From: Apium graveolens
Taxonomy: Eukaryota > Streptophyta > Magnoliopsida > Apiales > Apiaceae
Assembly: GCF_009905375.1 (NCBI RefSeq)
Contig: NC_133653.1
Location: 98,941,261-99,005,260 of the forward strand
DNA: 64,000 bases
Direction of reading: 5' to 3'
The notes under the pieces are model-generated. The model saw nothing but the letters and a program-made list of their open reading frames with translations, was not told the DNA's origin and made no database searches. Shown here in pieces: positions 1 to 11,685 of this stretch; within the stretch, counting starts at the first letter, position 1, and every line of letters starts with the position of its first letter. The position numbers and the translations under genes are program-made.

Positions 1-1160
1 CTATTTCTCCCCCTTAGTTGAGGAATCCTCCAAACTATTACTTAAGCTTTTATCTCCCCCTTAAAGAAGGAATGTATGCCGTCGTCTGAAGGAGTTCTCA
101 TATTTCACTTGGTTTAAAAAGAAATAACAAGTAGTTTCTCTTTCTTCCTCACTGTGAGTGTGTGATTGTGTTTTAGTGTACCTCACATGTGTTTCACTCT
201 TCTCTCCACTCGTGTTTACACTCATTCTCACAAGTGTATCACTCTTCTCTCATAGCTCCATAATCCAGCTGTACCTGCAAGGAAAATCACCTTAGCCATC
301 CTTAAGGAGGTCACAGGTGGTGCAATGGGAGTTCACAAATCCCCATCCTTGTTAAACTCGTCAGATGAATCTGAGTCATAATTTACAAGTTGCTAGTTTC
401 CCTTTTAGGGTTCCAGATTTGAATTCTGGGAAGGTAAACAATGATCCAACGAATTTAGCATAAAGATCAAAGTTCCCTTCTAATGTCTGTGAAGACATTT
501 CCTTGTGACTTATCAGGTAATATCTGAATCATTGTCAACAAGTTGCCGATCTGCACCTATGTCAGATCCACTATCCGCAGATGCATCCAGGGGATTTAAG
601 CCTGGGGAGGTAGACACTGACCACTGACATATGGCTTTTGGATCAGTATCCTCTCCTAACACCTGTAAAGGTAATTGGTCCATTAACGAACCTTGAACAA
701 TCGAATCTGACCTTAAAATGGTCGACACTCTTGTTTCCGTCAACTCATCCTTTGAGTGTGTAACCTCTCCTTGTGCATCAAGAATTGATTATGTTTGAAG
801 TGGTGACACTACATCGGATACCTTGGCCGACAGACAAAATTCAATAGACGCACCCTGTTGAGAGAATGAATCTAGTAACTGTTTTTGTGCCTTTTCAGTC
901 ATTACATCTTTTTGAGAAGATGTATGGGGGCTAGCAGTTGTCTCGGTTTAAATACTACTCATCTATGTAGGAGACAGAGCTACTGGGTTGACTACAGAAC
1001 CTTCCTTATGTGGTGCACTAAGGCACTATCTCCCTCACGCTCATTCATACTACATTTAGTGGTAAGAGAGTGTTGGTTGGTTCTGTTTTTGTGTTTGTCT
1101 TTACAGTCTGGGATAGACGTTGTGGGTTTTCAACCTCATGACTGTCAATGAAAGAAAGTC
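1..1160 (-). pseudogene. Copia-1 3' envelope-like reading frame, fragment
   Basis: A minus-strand remnant of the extra reading frame that SIRE-type elements carry downstream of pol. The open piece at 513-743 continues upstream in frame through a region with residues such as SFSQQGAS (about 840-870) but is cut by stops. Two copies of TAAGGGGGAGA-type sequence on the minus strand (about 1-20 and 45-65) would encode GGDK and GGEK; Copia-2 has a comparable GGEK stretch at about 55325, inside its own 3' frame. Function is unknown in the family. No signal peptide or membrane segment can be judged in such a broken copy. Placement is by resemblance and position, so moderately sure. Confidence 0.5.
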
Positions 1161-1840
1161 AATGGAGACTGAACCTGTAACACATAACATATGGTAATAG
1201 AGAGAAAATGATTTACAATAGTGATTTCAAAAGATTTTACATGAAATAAGAAATCACTAATGTAGAAAGAAGTTTAATTTTGTTTTTCAATATGAATGAG
1301 TTTTTGATAAAACATTGATCACTTAGGGTAAAGTCTAAGTAATTCTCATTCATGTCAAAAGCTTACAAATATCTGCAACATAATGTTAACAACATATCAT
1401 TGACCGATACTTGTCAAGTACTTTAGATACTAATTGTTATGTTGCATAATCAATATACCACTGCACATATAAAACAATATGATTGTGCCTAGTGATAAGA
1501 TAGTTATTAATATGACGACTCTACTTATTCATATAAAATTATAAATTCTGTTAGAGTGCCATACCATGTCCTTGACGATTGCTTGAGCAGTATACTAGTT
1601 CATACCAACCTGAAGTGAGATTGTGAAGAAGAAATTGCATAGTCCAATAGATCTGCAGCTGCAAAGTCCATGAACTGTGGTGCATTGACTTCCTCTTTTG
1701 ACTCACCAATCAGGAGTACACTTGTACACATCTTACTAGAGTACAATTCCAAGTGTAATGTGCAGCAGGTGCCTGATATGTCGTAATATTCTCAAGTCTC
1801 ATCACTGGTGCTATATGTTGGATACTGCTTCCTGATAATA
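1161..1840 (-). other. Copia-1 non-coding stretch with intron-like borders
   Basis: No sustained reading frame on either strand. On the minus strand the block is AT-rich between a GTATGG sequence near 1565 and a TTACAG sequence near 1175, which resembles a plant intron of about 0.4 kb. Some coding-like residues lie at 1600-1700, before the putative donor. The left boundary of the large pol deletion lies near 1800-1870. Confidence 0.35.
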
Positions 1841-1849
1841 ACCTAGCAC

Positions 1850-2038
1850 AATATACAAAATTACAATGATAACATTCCCAGCTTGCAAACAGCCATATCC
1901 CTCAGATAAACCTTTGCTATTATCTCCAAAGGTAACCAGGGGGCCAGCTTTCTCAATCCACATTTGATAGCAGGGCTCTATCTCCGGTCATATGTCTTGA
2001 TGATCCACTGTCAAGAATCCACACTACCGATTACACCT
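1850..2038 (-). pseudogene. Copia-1 aspartic protease fragment
   Basis: Minus-strand translation gives VWILDSGSSRHMTGD, the retropepsin active-site block of copia elements, with the catalytic Asp in DSGSS at about 2002-2013. A stop follows shortly after. The next residues (AGPLVTFGDNSKG, then GYGCLQAGNVII) are recognisable in a shifted frame, so at least one frameshift is present. It lies just downstream of gag in a different frame. The enzyme would cut the Gag-Pol polyprotein in the virus-like particle. The copy is dead because of the stop, the frameshift and the loss of pol behind it. Confidence 0.75.
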
Positions 2039-2064
2039 GTTTAATGCCCTGCACTACAAATGGA

Positions 2065-4296
2065 TTAGACCTTCTTCGGAACCCAAACTTGGTTGGGCCC
2101 GGCATACTTGTAGAACTGTCCTTTGTCAGGAAAAACAACATTTTTAATTTTAATTGTCTCAACTTTCTCAATGACTGAACATTTGACCTTGTAAACAGCC
2201 TTAACAAATTTATGTTTAAGCTTAGGCACAAATGTCTCCTTTCTAGCCTTAGAAGGACTGGCAGTCTTAGACCTATCATGCTTCTTGTTATTCACATGCT
2301 GACGAGGAGTAGTCTTATCATTAGACACATGCTTACCATTAAAATAAGCATACATCATATTAAAAGCACAAGACATACAATTAGCAACACCACATGCTTT
2401 ATGAGAGTGATTAACAGCAGGTAATTTATGCATGGTAGACATGGCATTATTGTTATCCAACTCATGTGTGTCTGAGTTAGTCTCAGTTGCTTTCACAACT
2501 TTGACTGGAACTTTCGACTCACTTGACTTGGAAACAATCTTCTCATAAGCATGATCCTCAGCACGTATTTCTTCTTGAATAACAGAAGAGGTCGCATCAA
2601 ATGGTTCAGCAATTGATGCTTTATAGAGGGGTTCATCAACACCCTTAAGCACATGTGGTACTTCCCTCCCTTTAGCACAGACATGAGGAGGGGAGTTTAT
2701 GCCTAATTCTCCAATAGCAGCATTGTAATCATATCCTATTTCAGATGTTTGATTAACAGCTTGCTTACTGTAGAACTCTTTAGCCTTCGAACAAGAATTG
2801 AAGTAGGCTCTAACCTTAGTCTCAAGACCGGTGATCTTGTCTTTGAGAATAGTTTCGAGTTTTCTATAACATTCAACTCTATTCTCTAGAAAAGATACCT
2901 GTTCTTTTAATTTGTCTTGATTAATATGCACAAGTCTTAATTCATTGACCTCTTTCTCAAGGTCTGTGATCTTTAAACTTAACAGTTCATTATCACGACG
3001 TGCACAATCTAAGTTACCTCTTAGATGATAAACCATTTCAGCATCAGAAAGTTTTACCTCTATTCTTGACGATGAAGCTTTTCCATCAATAGCCATAAGA
3101 GCAAGATTTCCTTCATCTTCATCTTCACTGTCAGTATCATCCCAGCTTCTTCCCTTTGCCAGATAAGCCCTTTCAGAGTTCTTTCTTACTTGCTTTGGCT
3201 TCCTACATTCTGTGGCAAAGTGTCCCAACTCATTGCAGTTATAGCATCTAATGGTGCTTCGATCAACCATCCCTGTTTTGTACCCACCACTGCTGGTGTT
3301 AGAGGATGAAGATCCACCTTTCTGGAATTTGTTGTAGTTGGACTTGTACTTAAGCTTGGGATTCCTCCTGAATCTGACATGGGAGAATCTCTTGACAATT
3401 TGGGCCATTGATTCATCTTCCAATTGTTCCAGCTCTTCCAAGGAATAAAAATCATCACTTGATTGATTTGTAGTAGGAGGATCATATTCTGCTACTAACT
3501 CATTTTCCTCACCCTTGGAAAACTGTACCATTCTTTCTAACTGTTGAGATTGTTGTTGTTGTTGACCTTCAGCTACAAGTGCAGTAGATGTGCTGACCAT
3601 TCTATCCTTCCCGTAGACTTCCTTCTGTTGAATCTGCTCCAACTCATAGGTTTTTAACACTCCATAGAGCCTGTCCAAAGAAATCTCACTCAGATCTCTA
3701 GCTTCTCTAATGGCAGTGATTCTATGTTCAAGATGAGCTGGCAGTGTTAAAAGGAACTTTTTGTTGACCTCCCTGATTGAATAATACTTTCCATTGATGT
3801 TCAGGTTGTTGATCAACGCATTGTACCTCTCAAACACTTCAATAATTCCTTCTCCTGGATTTGATTTGAAATGTTCATATTCAGAGGTTAGGATTTCCAA
3901 CTTATTCTCCCTAACTTCCTATGTGCCTTCATTAATCACCTCAATAGTTTCCCACATGTGTTTGGAATTTTTACAGTTCATCACATGTCTGTTCATCAAG
4001 GGATCAAGGGAATCAATTAATATTAATTGAAGGCTGGCATCCAAGGAGGCTTCTTCCTTCTCAGCAGGAGTAAAATCTTCAGGCTCTTTTGGATAGGTTC
4101 TAGCTTCAGTAGTCACCACACCATCTATTATTACCTCCGGTTCAATAACCATCGGAGTTTTTATACCCTTCTTTAACAAGTTTGAATATTTGGGATTTGC
4201 AACTTGTAAAAATAATAGCATCTTCTTCTTCCACATGATATAATTCTCTTTATCAAATTATGGAATTTTAACGGTTCCAACTTTATGTGAAGTCAT
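2065..4296 (-). pseudogene. Copia-1 gag
   Basis: The capsid and nucleocapsid gene of the element. The likely original start is the minus-strand ATG at 4296, giving MTSHKVGTVKIP followed by a stop. A second open stretch runs 4236-3919 and, after another stop, a 611-residue frame runs 3900-2065. The N-terminal part matches the copia gag (UBN2-type) pattern, with MWETIEV and later LDRLYGVLKTYELEQ. A zinc knuckle, CYNCNELGHFATEC, lies at about 3205-3250. After it come an acidic patch and a coiled-coil-like segment (about 2800-3050) rich in Leu and Glu. The frame ends in WVPKKV just before the protease. The premature stops make it non-functional. Confidence 0.85.
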
Positions 4297-4378
4297 TATG
4301 AATTTTTGAATAAATAAAAATTCAAGGAATTGAAAAGTCACAAAAGTCTAGGATCTTGATTTGTTCGTTAATCAGAAG

Positions 4379-4390
4379 GCTCTGATACCA
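4379..4390 (-). other. Copia-1 primer binding site (tRNA-Met type)
   Basis: The minus strand reads TGGTATCAGAGC two bases inside the LTR end. This is the usual initiator-tRNA-Met primer site of plant copia elements and fixes the 5' LTR edge at 4393. Confidence 0.9.
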
Positions 4391-4392
4391 AT

Positions 4393-5708
4393 TGTTAGGT
4401 CCCAATTTGTTTGTAGAAGGGGGGTTGAATACAAACAGTACCAAATAATCGAATAAATGCGGAATAAAAAATGTGAAACAAAATTCAAGTTAAATAAAAA
4501 TATTATTAAACTTGAAAGGTGTTACAACAACTGTATCGATTACAAGGTATTAATCTCAAATCAATTATCACAAATCTAGAATAAATTCGATATGAACTTT
4601 TTCTATTTTTGCAATAATTAGAATCAAATGCTAAACGCGATTTGAGATTAAGTTCTAGGAATTTTGATCCGCTAGATTGTTACACAAGAACAAGATAAAG
4701 ATTTCTAGTTGATTGGATTTAACTTTGCAATCTAGAAATTGATCTTTGAATTTCAGCAGAGAACAATGAAATATTTCTTAGGCGGCTGCTGTGTTCTTGT
4801 ATTTTTTTTCAGTTGGTGAATGTCTTCTGCTTCTTTTTCTTTTTGTATGCAATCTAACAAAATTACTTGAACTGCAATGACAATCGGTAGGACAGTCTCT
4901 TTGGCTCAGCAAGACTTTCAGTAGGACTTACAATTGTACTAGCAAGACAATCTGATTGAACTACAATGACTATCGGTATGACAATCAGTTGAACTAGCAA
5001 GACAATCTCCTTCCTAGTGTAACTTTCGGTATGACAATTGAAATGACTTGGCATGACAATCGGTATGACAATCCAGATTGTCATGCTAGTTCATTTTCAA
5101 TTGTCTTGCTGATTTAAGACTGTTTTTAAACCAATTAAACTTCTGAAAATTCCTAAAATTAATTCAGAAGTAATTAATCAATTAATTCAATTAATAAATA
5201 AATTATCCTTCGCAGATATAATTTATTTTCTTAATTAAATTAGATGACTTAATTAATTAATAGAGAATTAATTCTAGTCTTGAGCAGCAACCATTCTTCT
5301 GCAAATCTTCTGAAAATCACTGAAAATTATGAATCAATTCCACCACTTTAACGTTGACACTCGATGTACTGTCTGGTTCATGAGTGACTAACTTCCGTGA
5401 CGTTTCTTCATGTGTTGACTTTGACGCTTTGATTTTCTTCAGATTAAATCCTTGTAATTAATGATATTCTGACGAGATCTCTGTCACTTGATTAAATCCA
5501 CGATCTTGATTTATATCACTGAGGCATGATCAACTTCTTGAACTTCTTCCAGTGAATTACCTCCTCAAGTCTGTAGATGAACCTTGTTTCTGAATCCTTT
5601 GACAGATATTACTTTGCGAGATCTCTCTGACGGTCGATCCACTATTTACTTATTACATTCTTATTTGAGTTGAGTTGAATCCTCGAATATACAAATAGGC
5701 CTTTGACA
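4393..5708 (-). repeat. Copia-1 5' LTR
   Basis: On the minus strand the LTR ends in GGGACCTAACA, directly before the primer site. Its start is placed at TGTCAAAGGCC (5708), because the sequence beyond that point matches the internal region of Athila-1. The length would be about 1.3 kb. The 3' LTR is off the window, so the start is an inference. A repeat cluster lies in its middle (see next entry). A pyrimidine-rich TTCAACCCCCCTTC stretch near the U5 end resembles the same position in Copia-2 LTRs. Confidence 0.65.
4874..5095 (-). repeat. Irregular repeats of an ATGACAATC motif in the Copia-1 LTR
   Basis: The plus strand carries recurring pieces such as CGGTATGACAATC and GCAAGACAATC at irregular spacing, including an inverted pair near 5072-5084. 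Repeats of this kind in the U3 part of copia LTRs are often transcription-control sites; that role is inference here. Confidence 0.7.
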
Positions 5709-6177
5709 TATGAATTACAAAGAGTTTGTGTTTGGTGTGTAGGAGAGATTTTGTAGAGTTGAAAGTGTGTGAGATGTGTATGGAGAGATTGTATGTATTT
5801 ATAGGGCAAGATTATGGTTAGAATTTGATTAGGCGTGGGGATTGCGGCAAAGTATGGGAAGAAATCGTGGGTTAATGGGTGATACAGTATCTGGAATACT
5901 CTTGATAAAAACTAGAAAAAAATTTTGAATTTTTTTACATTAAAAATGATTTTTCAAAAGTTAGGGTCGCACGCGGTCGCGTGCTACCAGCACGCGGTCG
6001 CCTGCTGGCACGTGGTTGCGTGCTAGGCTACTGAAAAAAAAATTCTGCACATTTTTTGGATTTTTTTGGGTTTTTGGATAAAGTACTATATTCTAAGGTG
6101 TCCTATGGTCTCATATCTTGGGTTGCCTTCCATGAAGCGCTTCTTTTACGTCATTAGCTTGACGTGGACTTATGCGA
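5709..6177 (-). promoter_or_regulatory. Athila-1 pol-to-ORF3 spacer with GC island and TATA box
   Basis: Downstream of the integrase stop the minus strand is non-coding. It holds a GC-rich island at 5966-6026 made of CACGCGGTCGCGTGC-type units, then about 170 bases on a TATAAATA box (5796-5803). The corresponding Athila-2 spacer has the same order and then opens a third ORF, so this looks like an internal promoter for that frame. The ORF itself is displaced by Copia-1. Confidence 0.5.
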
Positions 6178-7450
6178 TCAAGTTGACAATAAAACGGCAC
6201 TAACCACTTCACGGTTTTCCGTATCCCCATAATAGTGCTTCAATCTCTGACCATTTACTTTGAATGCTTGGCCCGGATCATTCTCAAAAATCTCCACCGC
6301 TCCATGTGGAAACACAGTTTTGACGATAAATGGTCCAGACCACCTTGATTTCAACTTTCCAAGAAAAAGTCAGAGACGAGAGTTGAATAATAGAACTTGT
6401 TGTCTCGGCACGAATGACTTAAGCGATAGCTTCTTCTCATGCCACCTTTTTACCTTTTCCTTGTACATTTTGTTATTTTCATATGCTTGAAGTCGAAATT
6501 CATCAAGTTCATTTAACTGAAGCATTCACTTCTTCCCAGCTGCATCTAGATCAAGGTTTAACTTCTTCAATTCCCAATAAGCCTTATGCTCAAGCTCCGC
6601 AGGTAAATGACATCCCTTACCATAGATAAGTTGAAACGGGGACATCCCAAGTGGAGTCTTGTATGCTGTTTTATAAGCCCAAACAGCTTCAACGAGCTTC
6701 AAAGACCAATCTTTCCTTGATGGACAAACGAATTTCTCTAGAATGCACTTGATCTCTCTATTAGACACTCCAGCTTAACCATTAGTTTGCAGATGATAGG
6801 CAGTAGCAATGCGATGATTCACATTATAGTGTTGCATCATAGAATTGAACTTACGATTGCAGAAATGCGACCCTTCGTCACTTATGATAACTCGTGCTGT
6901 TCCAAACCTTGTGAATATCTGCTTATGAAAAAAACTCAACACTACCTTTGCATCATTAGTCGGTAGAGCTTTGACTTCTACCCATTTCGAGACATAATCG
7001 ACTGCCAGCAAGATGTACTGATTATTGCAGGATGAGATAAATGGTCCCATGAAATTGATTCCCCAAACATCGAAGACCTCAACTTCAAGTAGCACATTTA
7101 AAGGCATCTCATCCTTTCTGGAAAGATTCCCAACTCTTTGGCAACGATCACACCTTAAAATGAACCGATGTACATCCTTAAACAACGTAGGCCAGAAAAA
7201 ACCTGCTTGAAGAATATGAGTTGTTGTCTTTTTACCACCATAATGTCCATCATAAGCTATGGAATGAAAGTCTCGTAATTTTTCCCTCCGTCTCACAGGA
7301 TGGGATACATCTCCTAATGATCTGGTCAGCTCCCTGTCTAAACAAATATGGTTCATCCCACATGTACCACTTCACCTCATGCGGAAACTTCTTCTTTTGA
7401 GCCGCATTCATATTATGAGGCATTATATTGCTAACAAGATAGTTCACAAT
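6178..7450 (-). pseudogene. Athila-1 integrase
   Basis: The enzyme that would insert the cDNA into the host chromosome. Minus-strand translation shows the zinc-binding HHCC region (GHYGGKKTTTHI ... RCDRCQRVG), the catalytic core and the C-terminal part ([20 protein letters not shown]), ending with a stop at 6178. Core positions seen are WGINFMGP, where the first catalytic Asp is replaced by Asn (codon 7054-7056), then the second Asp in ISDEGSHF and Glu in SNREIK. Stops lie near 6775 and 6526 and there is a frameshift near 7300. The loss of the first acidic residue alone should abolish strand transfer. The product belongs to the Gag-Pol polyprotein. Confidence 0.85.
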
Positions 7451-8584
7451 GTCTACGAACCATGGCTCTTCCTCCTGAATTGCGAACAACTGCTCATCAG
7501 GAAAAGATTCGTTGATCAATGTCTTATCATGTGAAGTAAAATCGGGATTCTCCAATCTAGAAAGATGGTCAGCTACTTGATTTTCAGTACCTTTTCGATC
7601 CTTGATCTCTAACTCGAATTCCTGTAGTAAGAGAACCCAACAAATAAGTCTAGGCTTCGAATCCTTCTTTGAGACCAGATAGTGGATGGCAGCGTGATCA
7701 GTGAACACTGTCACCTTTGTCCCAAGTAGATAAGATTGAAATTTTTTGAAACCATAAACTATAGCCAATAGTTCTTTCTCAGTAGTGGTGTAGTTCAGTT
7801 GGGCTCCATTTAGCGTCTTACTAGCATAGTAGAACACATGAAAGATATTATTCTTCCGCAGCCCAAGAACTGCTTCCACTGTATAATCACTTGCATCAAA
7901 CATCATCTCAAAAGGTTCTCTCCAATCAGGTGCCGTAATAACTGGTGCTGTGATTAAACTCTTCTTGAGAGTCTTGAATGCTGCCAAGCATTCATCATCA
8001 AATTTGAAAGGCACATCTTTCTCGAGCAAGTTGCACAACGGCTTAGATATCTTAGAGAAGTCCTTGATGAAACACTGATAAAAACCCGCATGACCAAGAA
8101 AGCTACGGATTCCTTTCACAAAAATAGGTGGCGGAAGATTTTTAATGACGCCCACGTTGGCTTTATCCACCTCAAGACCTTTACTAAAGACCTTATGTCC
8201 AAGAATGATGCCTTGTTGCACCATGAAGTGACATTTTTCTCAATTGAGCACCAGATTGGTCTCAACACACCTTTTGAGCACCAAATGGAGATTATTCAGG
8301 CATTCATCATACGACGTTCCAAAGATGGAGAAGTCGTCCATGAACACTTAGACATTATTTCCAATCATATCAGAGAATATAGCCATCATGCATCTCTGAA
8401 AAGTGGTCGGTGCACCACATAAGCCAAAAGAAACTCTGCGAAAATCAAACGTGCCAAATGGACAAGTGAAAATAGTCTTCTCTTGATCTTCTGGTACAAT
8501 GCAAATCTGATTGTAGCCCGAATAGCCATCCAGAAGACAATAATACTCATGACCAGCCAACATGTCAAGCATCTGATCAATGAA
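7250..8584 (-). pseudogene. Athila-1 reverse transcriptase (main part) and RNase H
   Basis: Minus-strand frames at 8572-8348 and 8224-7250 are one polymerase-RNase H region split by stops near 8340 and 8240. The polymerase site FMDDFSIF is readable at about 8325-8345 between those stops, and YSGYNQI precedes it. RNase H shows [25 protein letters not shown] and [10 protein letters not shown], the family's acidic positions. It ends in HLSRLE, followed by the linker into integrase. RNase H would remove the RNA template during cDNA synthesis in the particle. The nonsense mutations mean no functional enzyme. Confidence 0.85.
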
Positions 8585-9997
8585 TCAAAGAGGGAAGTGA
8601 TCCTTCCTCGTGGCTTTATTCAACTTCCTATAGTCTATGCATACCCTCCAACCTATGACTGTTCGAGTGGGGATGAGCTCATTCTTCTCATTTGCTACCA
8701 CAGTAACACCTCCTTTCTTAGGTACACATTGCACGGTGCTCACCCAAGAACTGTCAGAAATAGGATATATGATTACTGCATCCAGCCATTTTAGAATTTC
8801 TTTCTTCACCACTTCTTTCATGATAGGATTAAGCCTTCGTTGTTGCTCAATAGTCAGCTTGCTACCTTCCTCTAGCAGAATTTTATGCATGCAGTACAAA
8901 TGGCTGATCCCTTTTATAGCTGCTATAGTCCATCCGATGGCCGATTCGAATTCTCTCAGAATCCTCAAGAGCTTGTCCTTTTCACTACCTAAAAGGTCAG
9001 ATACAATAATAACAGGCAAAGTAAATGCATTACCTAAAAAAGCATACCTCAAGTGTTCAGGTAATGGTTTAAGCTCCAAAGTAGGTGCTTCCTCAATAGA
9101 TGGTTTGAGCTTTCCCTTAGCATTCTTGAGATCAGTATTTCCAAGAGATTCAAATGGCATATCTAGATTCCATTTCCAAAGAGAAGCATTTAGATATTGT
9201 AACTGCTCATTGCCTTCATCATCTTCACTGTCAAAATCCCCCAATAAGGCTTTTTCTAAGGAATCAGACCTTAGCACATGATCAAGTTCTGAAGTAACTG
9301 CAGAATCGACCAAATCCACCTTGAAGCACTCATCATCTTTCGTAGGGAATTTCATCACATTGAACATATTGAATGTCACATCTTGATCATGCACCCTCAT
9401 AGTGAGTTCACCTTTTTGCACATCTATCAAGGTACGGCCTGTAGCCAAGAAAGGTCTTCCCAAGATTATGGGAATCTTCTTATCTTCCTCGAAATCCAGA
9501 ATGACAAAATCTGCAGGAAAGATGAGCTTGTCCACCTTTACTAGTACGTCCTCCACAATGCCTCGTGGGTATGTAATCGAATGATCAGCCAATTGTAGAG
9601 ACATGTAGGTGGGCTTCGGATCTGGAAAATTGAGCTTTTTGAAGATATGCAACGGCATCAGATTGATGATTGCTCCTAAATCGCAAAGGCACTTGTCAAA
9701 TGACAACTTGCCAATGGTGCAAGGAATGGTGAAGCTACTTGGATCCTTAAGCTTTGGAGGTAACTTTTGTTGTAGCTCGGCACTACACTCTTCCATTAGA
9801 GCAACGATATCAAGATCATCCAGCTTCACCTTCCTTGAAAGAATACCTTTCATGAATTTCGCATAACTAGGCATTTGCTCAAGAGCCTCAGCGAAAGGTA
9901 TGTTGATGTGAAGTTTCTTGAACACCTCCAGAAACTTACCAAATTGCTTGTCCAGCTTTTGTTTTTGCAATCGCTTAGGAAAAAGTGGTGGAGGATA
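8585..9997 (-). pseudogene. Athila-1 protease and start of reverse transcriptase
   Basis: A 461-residue minus-strand open stretch (9970-8585). The retropepsin-like block CDLGAIINLMP carries the catalytic Asp, and the flap/second part reads IILGRPFLATGRTLIDV. It continues into the reverse transcriptase N-terminus (WVSTVQCVPKKGG, NELIPTRTVIGWRVCIDYRKLN). The frame is the same as that of the last gag stretch upstream, separated only by one TGA near 9998, so Gag-Pol was probably a single frame. Compared with Athila-2, the region is the best-preserved part of this copy. Confidence 0.85.
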
Positions 9998-11546
9998 AAG
10001 TCATTTCTCCCATGTATTACCCTCAGGCAGAGTGTGTTCAACAATAGTCTTCCTTGGTTCCGCCTCTTTCTCCTTTTGCATTCCTTCTTCATCTACAACT
10101 TCAACTTCTACATCTTTTGCTTTTTCAGCATCAGCAACTTTTCCAGACCTTAAGGTGACAGCTTTGACTTGCTCTTTAGCTTCCTTCCTGCCTGTCACTT
10201 CAGTATTACTGGGAAGTGTGCCAGGTTGACGATTGAGCAAGGCATTGGCTATTTGTCCAATTTGATTTTCCAAGGTCTTGATAGAAACAACCTGACTTTT
10301 GCACAACAGCTTTAACTCCTCGAAATCAGCACTAGAAGGTGGAGCAACACCTCCTTGTTGAGGATATGGTTGCCTATGAGTAAATTGTTGAGGTTGCTGG
10401 AATCCAGGTGGATTAAACTATTTATTTGCAGCTTGCTGATATGGTTGCTGAACAGCATTCTGATTATTACTCCAGCTGAAATTGGGATGATTTCTGTTAT
10501 TAGGATGATAAGTAGCGGGCACAGGCTGCTGCGATCTCTGAAAATTGTTCACATACTAAACAGATTCATTAGCAAGAGAACACTGATCCATAGCATGAGA
10601 GCTTGCACAAAGCTCACAGACACTAGCTATTTGATTTATGCCATAGTTGGTTAAAGAATCGACCTTCATAGTCAGCGCCTTGAGCTGCGCTGCAATAACT
10701 ATAGCTGTATCAACTTCCAGAATACCTGCTACCTTCCCAAGCATCATCCTTTGAGTCAGGTTTTGATACTCATTTGCAGCCATAGTTTCAATGAGATTAT
10801 AGGCCTCAGTATAGCTTTTGGCCCACAAAGCGCCTCCAGAAGCTGCATCGAGCATGGGTCGAGATTGGACCCCCAAACCATTGTTAGAAAATAGTGATCA
10901 CCATCCAGTCAGGCATACCATGATGTGGACACTTTCTTAACATCTCCTTGTAGCGCTCCCAAGCCTCGCACATAGATTCTCCTGGCTGCTGCACAAATTG
11001 AGTAAGAGCACTCCTCATAGCTGTAGTTTTGGCCATTGGAAAGAACTTCACCAGAAACTTTTGCACAAGATTTTGCTAAGTAGTGATGGACCCAGCTGGT
11101 AAAGGATGTAACCAGTCCTTAGCTTTGTCCCTTAGAGAGAGTGGGAAAAGCCTCAGCTTGATAGCCTCATCAATAACACCATTATATTTGAAAGTACCAC
11201 ATATCTCGACAAAATTCCTGATATGCATGTTGGGATCTTCAGTCGCAGCCCCTCCGAAAGAAACAGAATTCTGCACCATCTGAATAATGCCCGACTTGAT
11301 TTCAAAAGTATTGGCCTCAATAGCCGGATGAATGATGCTTGACTGAATGTCATCAATTTTAGGCCGAGAAAAGTGCATAAGAGCTTGATTAGCTTGAGCT
11401 AGATGATCATCCATTATTTCAGGTTCTTTCTTTTCACTCTCTTTATCCGAATCTACAAAAACTATCTTCTCCGGAAAGTCAAGAACTTTATTTGTTTCCT
11501 CAGCTTTATCCAGATTTCTCTTGCGAGTGCGAGAACGTGTTTGTAT
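9998..11546 (-). pseudogene. Athila-1 gag, start codon lost
   Basis: Capsid-nucleocapsid region. The reading frame should begin at 11546, where an ATA stands in place of the ATG seen in Athila-3 (43489); the next residues (QTRSRTRKRNLDKA) match it. The core shows DDIQSSIIHPAIEANTFEIK, DPNMHIRNFVEIC and LFPLSLRDKAKDWLHPL, the retrotransposon gag pattern. A Cys/His cluster (CELCASSHAMDQC) lies near 10600. Stops occur near 11076, 10884, 10556 and 10420. The C-terminal part is Gln/Pro-rich, then acidic and Lys-rich, and leads into the protease. Confidence 0.8.
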
Positions 11547-11685
11547 AAACGCTCGCTAGAGTACGTGGAACACAACCGGAAGTAGTAAGTAACAAGTCTT
11601 AATCAATTAATCCTAATGACCACTAATGGCAAGAACATAAACTAAACAAATTAACACCGAGTTCCCGGCAGCGGCGCCAAAAACT
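11547..11685 (-). other. Athila-1 leader with tRNA-Asp-type primer binding site
   Basis: The minus strand has TGGCGCCGCTGCCGGGAA at 11662-11679, close to the complement of the plant tRNA-Asp 3' end, as in Athila elements. Short leader to the gag start. No other feature is seen. Confidence 0.85.

Larger units (their letters stand above)
1..5708 (-). mobile_element. Copia-1: SIRE-like Ty1/copia retrotransposon, 5' part, internally deleted
   Basis: A minus-strand element read from its 5' LTR (4393-5708) through primer site, gag and protease to a 3' envelope-like region at the left edge. The gag with one CCHC knuckle, the DSGSS protease and the extra 3' reading frame place it near the SIRE/Maximus group (recalled family features). 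No integrase, reverse transcriptase or RNase H is present between the protease near 1850 and the 3' region, so several kilobases were lost. It lies inside Athila-1, whose sequence resumes at 5709. The 3' LTR and left target duplication are off the window. The TATGA at 5709-5713 is the predicted right copy of the duplication. Confidence 0.8.

Noticed and set aside
885..1151. 88-codon plus-strand open frame
   Set aside because: Opposite to the Copia-1 3' ORF remnant, with no recognisable domain.
8637..9281. 214-codon plus-strand open frame
   Set aside because: It is the antisense shadow of the Athila-1 protease/RT frame; Ser/Leu-rich residues reflect the complement of that coding.
11662..11679. 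tRNA-Asp gene fragment
   Set aside because: Only 18 bases match and they sit exactly next to the LTR, as a primer binding site should.
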